DNA from: Asterias rubens
Lineage: Eukaryota > Echinodermata > Asteroidea > Forcipulatida > Asteriidae
Direction of reading: 5' to 3'
Assembly (NCBI RefSeq): GCF_902459465.1
Contig: NC_047063.1
Location: 18,193,685 to 18,257,684 of the forward strand
DNA length: 64,000 nt
The position numbers and the translations under genes were made by a program. The notes under the pieces are model-generated. The model had not been told where the DNA came from. It did no database searches and saw nothing but the letters and a program-made list of their open reading frames with translations. Positions 11,801 through 23,800 of this stretch are shown piece after piece (the stretch's first letter is position 1; the number at the start of each line of letters is the position of its first letter).

Positions 11801-14800
11801 GTGCCACTGCCCGTAACCAGGGCCCAATTTCATAGAGCTGCTTAAGCAAACAAAAACTCGCTTAAGCAAAAGAATCCTTGCTTAGTAAAATCAGATTACC
11901 GGCCAAGACTCCACTCAATTGTTATGCTAAGTAAACAACAGCTAAATACCAGTCACAAGCAATGTATATGGCATGACATTTTGGCCAGTAACCAGCTCTA
12001 TGAAATTGACCCCTGCTTTTCATGTGGTCAAACAAACACAAGTCCACCACTGGACACAATGGGTTTTTAAGTATTATGCCGACATGTATAACTGTGTTTA
12101 CACGGGTTTAACTCTCTTCTGAACCAACAGGCTGGGATATCGACCGATTGCAAAAAGATTCTGAATTTACCATTTTACCAGAGAACGGAGAAGGACAGGT
12201 ACCACGTAAGTGCATTATCCTGATGTGTTTCATCTCCCATAAGAAATGCGTGAACGAGAATAGTCTGGTGTCACACATCACGCAGTGATTCCATTTCAAT
12301 ATATGGATTGCGCATGACGTCATTGACCACCATCTTTGATGAAACGTGCACGCGTGCAAGGTAGCGAGGTTTAGCTACACCTTACGCGAGCAAAAACGTG
12401 AACGTTAAAACGTCAGAAAATCGTGTTGTTTCTAGGTGACGTCACTACTTTGGGCCTATTTTATGCTCACGTAAGACGTCTGCACGTGCGTACCTGGCGT
12501 GCAAAATGGTAACAAAAATGGACAATGGACACACAATTTACAAAGAGCTCTTTAGCTGCACCATGTGACTCATACAGTCAAAGTTATTTTGACATTGTTT
12601 CCCAGTCGTTTTTTTTTTCATTGATAATTATCGATTTTTTTTACAGGCTCTGATCGCTTTACGAAATTTTCCGACATTTGCCGAGTTTCCACTCGGGATG
12701 CAGCAGGAGATCGTTAAGGTCGGCTGGTATGAGAAGTATCAAGCGCAAAGAGTAATCTTGAGACAAGGCCATCGTCCACTCAATTTCTACTTCATCCTAT
12801 CAGGATCAGGTCAGTGTAAAATGCCGAATTATATTCACGGTAGACAGATCCCCAGTCTTTATACGCAAGGTTAAAGGCAGGTACTGGTTTTACAGAACCA
12901 GTGATTTCATTGGATACAATGATTTCATTGGATAAACGTGCAGTGACGTAAGCTTTTTATATCTGTGTTTTGATTGGTCAGAAGTGAGTTTTGGCTGTAC
13001 TTTCGGTTGTCTGCGCAAGCAGCGTTCATTTGTTTTGTACGTATACTATACGTAGGATTTGACTGCGTATCTACATGTGAAATGAATGGAGGGGAAAGGT
13101 TATTATGGACGAGGATTGATGTAGGCTCAACGGCAGCTCTTTGGCGTAATTCACGAACCTCGAAGTGTGACGTCGGATGTTCAGGCTACTCTTCATTCGA
13201 AACAGTTTACCTTTCTCACCAATGGAGGGCAAACATGTTGGGAAAATGCTCCTCATTTAACCAAGCAAAGCCCCTAGCAACACCAATATAAACAGCCGCA
13301 GACGTAGCCGCAACCGCTGAATCGGGAATGGTCTTAGTCTGCTGCCATCTAGCGTTCGGAAGTTTCCAATTAGAAAAGTGTTGTTACAACTTTACAAAGT
13401 GAAAAAGCCTTGAAATTGACGATTAATTGTGTCTTTTCAGTTGTGGTTCGTGTTATGGAAGAGGGAAGCGATGTCCAAAGGACTGTGGTTTACCTGAACC
13501 GAGGGGAAACGTTTGGGGTAAGCTCCTCTATTTTAAAATCGCCTCTCGTTTATAAAAAATAACCTTGCATGATTTAGTTCTTAAAGACAGTGGATACTAT
13601 TGATAATTGTCAAAGACCAGTCTTCTCACTTGGTGTATCTCAACATATGCATAATATAATCAACCCGTGAAAAGTAGAGCTCAATATTGGTCGTCGAAGT
13701 AGCGTAATAACTTTGAAAGATAACACGAAGTTGTGTGCTTTCAGGTGCGTGATTTCGATACCTCAAAATCTAATTCTGAGGTCTCGAAATCAAATTCGTG
13801 GAAAGTTACTTCTTTCTCGAAAACTACGTCACTTAATCAGAGGGAGCCGTTTCTCACAATGTTTTATATACTATCGACAGCTCCCCATTACCCGTTACCA
13901 AGGAAGGCTTTATGCTAATAATCATTTTGAGGAATTACCAATAATTGTGTCCACTGCCTTTCACAGTGATGACAGCGTATCAACAAACTGGCTGAACCTT
14001 TATAAAAACGTTACAATAAAAATTTGGGTATGCAAACCTAAATGCAACACTACAGTGACATTTTGTAAAAGCTCTTCGGAAGTTCGTTCCTGCTCCATGC
14101 TGAAACCATCTTCACTCATTTAGGGCTCGGGCTACATTTAGGTGCCGCACAGCTATGCCGAACAGAAGTACATGTTAACCATAAGCCATTCGCAAGTAAG
14201 ATTTCAATTGTGTGTGTCACCGGTGTGGCAGGAGATTCTGTCCCCGGAGATTCGGTCGCCCCCCCCCCCCATACGGCATTATTCTTGTGGCGCCCTCTTT
14301 TGAGTCTTCCTTCCAAGCCCTTGTAAGTTTGGGGACCGAATCTCCGGCAGACAGATTTCTTTGGGACACCGGTGTCAGACGCAATTGTGTCCGCCATGCA
14401 ATATTGTCCGCTCCGGATACTTGTGCATATGCAATCGTATCCGGGGTTATGCAAAAACCGTCCGGTGGACATGTACATGACTGTACGTATGTGCGCGCGT
14501 GTAAGCGAGCGTGCATGCACTGAACCTACAATGGGTGCGTTCGTTTAGCTTCCCTGGGTCACCCAGGTCAGCCCCCACCGCCCTGATTGTGGAGTGGGTC
14601 ACTTGGGGGCTGGCCCAAGGCAAACGACGTCACTATGAGAGCGGTGAGTGGTCGTTCGTTAAGCTCTTGTCATTGGCTCACCCGAGTGAGCACCGCGGGG
14701 TAGACCCAGGGGAGCTAAACGAACGCACCCATAATATGCAGCATGAATATTCACGTATTTTTTTATTGCAGCGAACACCCAACGGCCGAACATTTCCCAT

Positions 14801-17800
14801 GTCATTCACGACATGCACTTAGCTTGTACAAAATTGCGAACGTGTTCCGTCGACCAGGGGCGTTTAATTTACTGCAAGGACGGTTTTGCACGGGGGCGGA
14901 CACAACTGCATATGCAAATGTGTCCGGGCGGACACAATTGCATTATGAAGCAGCGTCCGGGCATACACGATTGCATATGCAAAAAACGTCCGGCGGAAAT
15001 TATTGCATATGCAATAATGTCCTCCGGATAGTATTGGATAGAGGATAAATTGCATGCGACACCGGCACAATGACTTGCTTGGGTCACAATGACCGCTTCC
15101 ATTATTTTGAATTCGTTAGATTATAGAGACAGTAAAAGTCAAACGGTTCGGGGGGGGGGGTGGGGGCAAGCTTTTGTACAGCAACCACCAGATGAGCAAA
15201 CCCAGGTACCATATTGTGCTGTAGACATTAATTTGCATAGTACTCACTGTCTCTTACATAACCACGCAAAAGCCTACACGTTACAATGGGTGCGTTCGTT
15301 TAGCTTCCCTGGGGGCGACTCCGGTGTGTGGCGTTTTCTTTTTCCAGGACAAACTTGTGCAGATAATTACCCACGTTCGTCCTGGAAAAAAAAACCGTCA
15401 CACACCGGGGTCGACCCAGGGAAGCTAAACGAACGCACCCACTATTGTATAGTGTGAGGAATTCAAGTTTAAGCAGTGACTTGTCATCAAGGTAGTCTAT
15501 GTACCAGACTTTATTCAAATGTTACACGCAAAATAATGGCATAAATGCAACTGGTGTCAATACACTACCATAGCATCATGCCAATTACAGGAATAAAGAC
15601 ACTACAGTGTATTACGATCTCGGTGGTCGAGTTGGTATGGCACTGCATTAGAAGTGCAAAGTTCGTGGGTTCAAACCCCATCCGAGTAATATACCTGTAT
15701 TTGTGCTCACAGAACTCGGGTAAGTAATGAGTATATCAGTGCTAACACACATCGTTGTATATGAGTCAATCCAAAATGATATTCTTTATCCCCGATGCAA
15801 ATTTAAAGGGTCTACGTAACTTTTGTAGGACAAAAAACACAATGTCCACAGATTTACACTAAACTTACACAGTTTGGAGATAATGATAGTAGAAAGCTTC
15901 CCTGAAAATATTACGTGCTGAGGTGCTGTAGTTTTGGGGAAATGAGTAAAACAATGTCATGAAAATAATTTTCGTCTCATGAGACGAACATTATTTTAAT
16001 CATTTACAAACATATTTTCGTGACATTGTTTTACTCATTTCTCAAAAACTACAGCACCTCAGTAAGTAATATTTGAAGGGAAGCTTTCTACTATCATTAT
16101 CTTCAAACCCTGTAAGTTTAATTTTAATCTATGGAAATTTTGAAAAGGTACCCAAATCATTTAACATCTATTTAACTCCTGTATTAATTGACTTATGGAA
16201 GAATAGACCTCGTTCACGTCACAGCGCCATCACGGTGGTTGGATAGGAAAACCTCGCATTGGCTGTGGTGATAGTTGACTCCAGCGATTTTGGCCTTTAT
16301 TTGAAGGGGGACTATTCAAAATGGCTCCATTTATCTTTTATTCGTTGTGCAGGAGTTAGGTTTGGTGAATAAACAGACACGGAAATCAACTGTGATCAGC
16401 AGAGACCGGGTTGAGTTTCTTTGCATCGACGATGTGGTGAGTTCAAACTCTGTTTTACTTTGCTGACTGTCCAATTACTTTGCGAACTTTCGTTTTCGTG
16501 TCCAGACTCTCTTTTCTTTACTTTTGAAAATCTTCCTTCGTTTTTGAACACTCTCTCCCCCTTTTTAACTCTCTTTTTTGACTTTTTTTTTTGTTAAAAA
16601 AGGACTTGAATTAAACAGGAAAACTTCACAGGATTCCATCAAATTATTTTTACACATTTCAAATCTAGCTGCTCAGGTTTTAACTGTCTGTGTTGTTTAG
16701 GATACCAGGCGATTTAAAACACCAAATCCAAATTTTGCACTGAATTAGAACTAAATGTTGTAATCTTTTGATTTTACAGGAGTACACAAGAATCTTTATG
16801 GCAGGGGGAGTTGCAACTCTCCTTGATCCCACACAGAGTGACTTTGTTCGGTAAACTCTCTAATTCTTCTTATAAATTCATATTCTCTGTTTTCCTCCAA
16901 AAGAGTCGATTAGGATATGGTGAAAACATGTTCCTAAAAAAATAATCGTTTTTGTATGCCTGTAGTAAAAAAAATAGTGTCATCGTCTTGTTCTGTTGAG
17001 TGCTTCTGTCGCAGTGTGATGTTTTTTTTTTTTAGGCTTTGAAAAAGATTTTTGCTAGGCTCAAAACTTCAGGGCACTATAGCTTTTTTGGCATTTATAC
17101 CATAATAGTTCCTTTTGGGGTTGTTTTAACAGTTTTCAACAGCTAATTCTCACTTTTTCTCTGTTCCAGGAATCTGAAATTTCTTGAAGGCTGGCCGATG
17201 CATCTTTTGGCTGAAAATCCAAAGAAATGCATTTTCTCTTATTTCAAGTAAGTTTGTAATAACTTAACAAACATACCCAGTTCCAATCAAAACACTTTTA
17301 TATCCGACATTTAGTACTCGACATGTTGCCTGTTCATTGTGTGCTTGGATTTTAGGGAGTTCTTTAGATGATTTGGAGGGGGGGGGGGGGGCGCCTATTA
17401 AGGCCTATAGTGCTGGTCTTGCTGAACGACACAATAAGTGCCAAGACCGGGAACCGAACCCACACAGTCTGGTCACAACTGTCAAGTGCACTGCTCAGCC
17501 ACACGACACTTTGCCGTAACTTTAATCTGTCATAAAAAAAACCTTCCCACCCCTTCTAATACTAACACTAATTTCTTCTCCTGTCTCATTTTGCAATCTC
17601 TCCATGGCAGGAGGGGAGACGTGCTCGTCAAGAACAGCAAGAAATCAGACTGGATTCTCATCGTCAAGTCGGTTAGTTCACTTCCAAATAAGCACTTTTC
17701 AGGAACTCCTAGTTATGACCGTCCAGGCGCCCTCGATGACAACACTCTCAATGATGTCAACAAAGAAATAATAATATCATTAGACTGGCCCCTCAGACAC

Positions 17801-20800
17801 TGGTTTTACATACCCAATGATTTAATTTGATACAATAATTTCATTGGATAATGTGCAGTGACGTAAGCTTTCCATATATGTGCTTTGATTGGTCCGAAGT
17901 GATAAGTGTCAGCGTGCATAATGTTTGTATGTACCATGTTGTACAACCCATGCATGTAGGCCTACCAACATGCATGTAATGTAAAAGTTGTTTATGTACA
18001 TATGTACGTCGAATTTGACTGTGAATCTCCGTGTGAAATGAATGCGAGTTCAAAGGTACTTTCGATCATATCCGGTGCGGCATGCAATTATGTCCTCTAT
18101 GCAATATTATCCGGAGGACGTTATTGCATATGCAATAACGTCCGCCGGACGGTTTTACATATGCAATCGTGCCCGCTCGGACGCTGCTGCATAAGTTCAA
18201 TTGTGTCCGCCCGGACACATTTGCATGTACAGTCGTATACAGTCATGTACATGTCCGCCGGACGGTTTTTGCATAGCCTCGGACACGATTGCATATGCAA
18301 AAGTGTCCGGAGCGGACAGTATTGCATGGCGGACACAATTGCATCTGACACCGGACGTACGCTTAATGACGGTATCTGGCGTAATTGACCAGCCACAAAG
18401 TGTGACGTCTATGTGCAAACTTATCATCGGCTGAGAGTTCTGCTTAGCGGGTACAAAAGTGCACGTTTATTTGTTGGGTTCAGCAACGGTAGTGAATACA
18501 CGGGGTATAGTAGTCTAAAATAAAATATTCTCTTTCATAAAAACTTGATACAAATCATGAACCGTTATAAAAACATCTACATTCACTCTCTATTGTGCTA
18601 AATTTGTCAATTAAATTCCCTCCCCGTTTGCTTCCATTCTCGGCTCGTTTATTTAATTGTTTATTTAAACTTGCTATTTATTTTTATTTTAAGATTTTAT
18701 ATTATTTTGTATCCTTTAAAAAAATCTTTCAGTTGTTGTATGTGATGTATTTTCTTGTATATCTTTTAATATAAACTGCTATTTAACTATAGGCAGAGTC
18801 ACGAGCCTAAACCCCCAATACTGTTAACTCGCCTCCACAGGGTAGTTGCTCCGTGATGAAACTTCTACATAAAAAGAAGCCAAAGGAGATGAAGAGATTA
18901 CAGAGTGATACAAGTAAGACTTTCTTAAACATCAAGGGGGTGGGTTGTGAACCTTGCCTGTATGGGAAATGGTAGACTTTTGCAAGGCCTTCGTGGTGTC
19001 AGCGGTGCGACTAGAAAGGGAGACCACGCGGTTGAGTCGAGTGCTTCCAGTTCCAGTCCTTGTGACCGCGGCTACATCCAAGCCACAGAGGCATTGGCAA
19101 AAGGGGGGAGTCGGCTGTTCCTGCGGGGCACGAACACATTAAAAGAAAATACAAGAAGGCATAATGTGTGTATGAAATATCCTCCACACATATAAACTAT
19201 AGGACATCCACAGCTTTCTGACAGGCAACTAACTGCCCTGGTCATATTTTTATGGACATTTCTTAATTCAGTGTCATGATATTCTGGAATAGAAAAGCCC
19301 GTGGGTTCGAGTCCATCCCGAGTAGTATGTTTTCACTTGAATCAGGGGAGTGTTAAGTATACAGTGCTTTAAGCTGCATCGATGTATGGGTAAAACATAA
19401 ACAATACATACCTTCATAAAACTTAGACAAAATGTGCTATAATAATAGTCAGCACCCGGAGCCGTGACGTCACGATGCCTGTTAATGTCCTGCCTTTATC
19501 TCCCCAAATACATAGTGGTACCAGATCTGACCACAATTGGCAAGCGCCATTCAATGCGTGGTGGATCACTGGAGAACTACAACCAGAGAAAAACACGTGA
19601 CGAGTTCGAGCTGTTCATGCAGGGTCTGAATGTTCATGAGCGAGATGCGACCAATGGGAAACGAAAGAGTTTGTCAGAGAATGTCACGCAGAACCGTGAG
19701 GATGGTGGTGCGCAGGGCAAAAGCAAAGTAGAAAGTGCCAAAGATAAAAGAAATGCTCGCAGACTATCGAGGAGACCTACCTTGCCATCACAACACTCAA
19801 ATGTAGGTAACGATTATTGAATCAGGAGGTTTTTCCGCCAAATTTCAACACAAACTAATTCAGGTAAATGTCTGGCTCATCCAATTTTGTTTAAAAATTC
19901 ACCGTTGCATATCATCAAAATCTACAGACAAAGTGGATCATTCAGGGTTCACTGCCATGGTCTAAATGATCATTAAATTCCGTAAACAATCAGCAAGAAG
20001 CTGGTTAACCGTTCAGTTTCATCAATATTGTACCGTCAAAGCAGAAGTTCAAATAGGCCTATTGAATTGTCTACAAATGAAATAAAATTTACAATGATCC
20101 TAAATGAGAATAACGAAATCATGTGTTTTTAATGCGAATTTTGTTTTCTTCAGGATGCTTATGGTAAGCTTTTCGATAAAGGTTTTTGATATGTGATTGA
20201 GTTAAAAGTATGACCCCAATTTAACAAAACACTTCTAAAATATCAAATACCAGACTTTGAAATTAAGATACATCATGATCAAAAAATGATCGACATTTTT
20301 ACTTAATTGTATTTCTTTGTTGATGCTATAGTAAAACTTGTTGTCTCTATCAGGTTCATATGATAAGACGTCCCTCGCTTCAAGTTCCAAACAACTCGGA
20401 TGAGAGTGATGAAAGTCCAACTGAAGGTTGGTCTTAAATTTGCTTATGTTTTTCTAGCAGATGCACCTTAAATTAGCCGATTATGGTATAACTGCTTCCC
20501 GATTACGTTACGTTTTCAATTGTTCAACCCAGCGTCGCGCCAAAAATTAAAACGTTGAGACATGTGTTGTAGTACTCGACCACTTTATCGAGTACCGTTT
20601 AGATGAATCTCGTACCCATACTCGGTTAGCCAAAGACTTGTACGCGAGTCCATACTCGATATTCGACTGAAAAATAACCTGTTCTCGAATTAGGTCTACT
20701 CGATACTCGAATGAAAAAGTTCTTCGACTCGATTTTCTCGTGGTCAAAGTACAGTTGTTTAATGTGTGTTGATAAAAAATGTATGCCAAACAATGGAGGA

Positions 20801-23800
20801 ACAAAGCACTGGAGATAACAGTAAATTGTATATTCATTTTATTTTTAGTTTTTTAAAGTGGAAAGCTTTTAGGGGTGCCGGTACATTAACCAGGGGGTCT
20901 TGAGTTCAAATCCCAAAAGACCTGAGAAGTCTCCCGAATACCGAAAATTCTACTCCGCGGTAGTAAAATATAAAGCTAGACAAGTTTTCAAAAGAACAAA
21001 ATAACTGCTCACAAAAAGTTAGGCAACTTTTTTTAACCAAGTTTATCTTTATTATTTATTACTCTCTTTGTATAAGTTATATTATAAATGCAGAGCTGAA
21101 GTGTTCCTCTTTCAAATGATACCACATTTGCAATGATTACATGTTGCTGAACTTGGCTAAATGAATGACAATGAGGCAAAGTCACAATTTAAATGTGCAC
21201 AAATTACCATTATCTATGCTGAACAGTCGGTAGGTAATGATCGATAATCAAACCGGTCAAGCTTCAGAACCATGAATGGTTTACACAAAGATTTGCACCA
21301 GTGAGCACACTAGCCCTCATTTCTTGAAAAAAAAACTTGTCTGGGTATTAACTGAGTTTCTTGTCTCAATAAAGTGCATTAATATCAGTAAGTTGTCTTG
21401 CTTGTTTGAATTACAGTGTCAACTTGTTTGTTCACACAGTAACACAGAACTGCTAATTTTGGCAGATTTTGCAGACTTCTGCTTCATTCTCATTAATGTG
21501 GCAAAGTCCAGCAACATGTAATCATTGCAAATGTGGTATCATTTTAATGAGGAACACTTCAGCTCTGCATTGATAATATAACATATACAAAGAGAGTAAT
21601 AAATAATAAATATATACTTGGTTAAAAAAAGTTTCCTAACTTTGTGTGAGCAGTTTATATAAGCATATAAACGTGGTGTTACCGCCACACAAATTTATAA
21701 GTGGAATTGTGTAATGAATTTGTCTTGTTTTTAAATTATTAAATTATGTTAAGATACTGAGCAACTCAACATCGTCCAGGTGCCAATGGGACAGAAGAAA
21801 ACTGTGGCGACTGAAATAGTAGATGAAATCATCAGAAATGAGGTACGTCAGAAAAAATATTGCTTAACAGAATAGGTTATCAGCCAAAGTTACATTAAGT
21901 TTATACTGTTGTGACTGGTGTCCCATTAAGAAATTTCGTCAAGCAGTATGTTCTGCTAAACAGCTCTATTGGACCCTTTGGCTCAATGTTATATAGAGCT
22001 GCTTTAAAGTGAAAATATTGCCGAACAGTTTTCAGCTTAGTGTGCAGGATACAGTCAGAAATGACATATTTGGAATTTTATATTTTGGCTGGTGACCTCA
22101 ATCGGTAAGCATAATGTTCCTGAAGCTATTTTTTGTGCTCGGGCAGTTTTTTATTTTATTTGGCACAGCTTTTAATTTCACACAAAATTTAATATTGCTT
22201 CGTTTATATAATTGGCCCTTATTTGCCACAAATAGTGACCTGGAAAACCTCAACTTGTTTACCTAAACCTATTCTCTCATATTTAATCAGTAATTTATCG
22301 CCATCTATTATGGAAAAGGTTGTACAAAGGTCAAGAGTTAACGAGTCCATTTGATTAAACAGCACACCTAAATGTGCATAGAGCTGTATTATTAAAGATA
22401 ACTGCTAATTTGTATTTGCAAAGCAAAGTTTGCTGCACGACGGCCACTCCCTACAAGTCACAACCTGAAACTGTTACACATTGATTGCTGTTCATACTAT
22501 TTTTGCGTAATTTTCTTTTTCAAATACCGATTTGTTTTTGTACCAAGAAAAACATTCTCCCTTTGAACAGTTTGAAAAAGCATATTATTTAAATTTTTCT
22601 GCAGGAAGATGGAGTCGAGCCAGTCTGGGTCAAAGTTCAAACCTTAACCAAAGGGTCATATTTTGTGAGTATCAACGAGGTTGCATTGTATTTGAGTAAC
22701 CAATTCGAGCTTGTAACCGGGTCATCTGCTTATTCTCACCCAAATACTCTCGCTTTCTTAAGATGGAGAACAATGGCATTTTTCCAGGAACCTCTTTGGA
22801 ACTCCTTGGCTGTTCCATGTTTCCCTCCTTCCTACAATCTAAACTGTTGTAAGAGGAGTATCAATTCCTTACATCAGCGTGAAACCAGGCCTTCTGCTTC
22901 TTCTCACCCATACACTCTCGCTTTGTTGAGATGTAGAACAATGATGAGCCACTCCAACAACTATTGATTCCACGTTCTGCATCTCTTTGGAACTCCTTGG
23001 CTGTTCCATTTATCCCTACTTCCTACAATCTATAAACTGTTGTAAGAGGAGTATCAATTCCTTACATCAGCGTGAAACCAGGCCTTCTGCTTCTTCTCAC
23101 CCATACACTCTCGCTTTGTTGAGATGTAGAACAATGATGAGCCACTCCAACAACTATTGATTCCACGTTCTGCATCTCTTTGGAACTCCTTGGCTGTTCC
23201 ATTTATCCCTACTTCCTACAATCTATAAACTGTTGTAAGAGGAGTATCAATTCCTTACATCAGCGTGAAACCAGGCCTTCTGCTTCTTCTCACCCGTACA
23301 CTCTCGCTTTCTTAAGATGGAGAACAATGGCATTTTTTCCAGGAACCTCTTTGGAACTCCTTGGCTGTTCCATTTATCCCTACTTCCTACGATCTAAACT
23401 GTTGTAAGAGAAGTATCAATTCCTTACCTTAGCGTGAAACCGGGCATTCTGCTTCTTTTCCCAGACACTTTCGCTTTGTTGAGTTGTAGAACAATGATGA
23501 GCCACTCCAACAACTTTATTCAACATTCTGCATCTCTTGCTCTTCATCCTCATTCTATAGATTTCTACCCTCAATCTTAGATTCCTACCCTCTGCTTCTT
23601 CTCACCCATACACTCTCTCTTTGTTAAGATTTAGAACAAAGAGTCTTTCCAGCAGCTTTATTCCACATTCTGCATTCTGCACTTCATTCTCTCTCATTCT
23701 CTCTCCCACCTCAATCTATAGGTTCCTACGTTCAGCTTCAGCTTTCCTGAGTTTAATTCATCTGAAACATTTTATATTTGTAGCCAATAATTGCTTTTAG

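Noticed and set aside
15605-15680. Possible functional tRNA gene
   Set aside because: The downstream body and tail match other copies in the window, which identifies it as a SINE.
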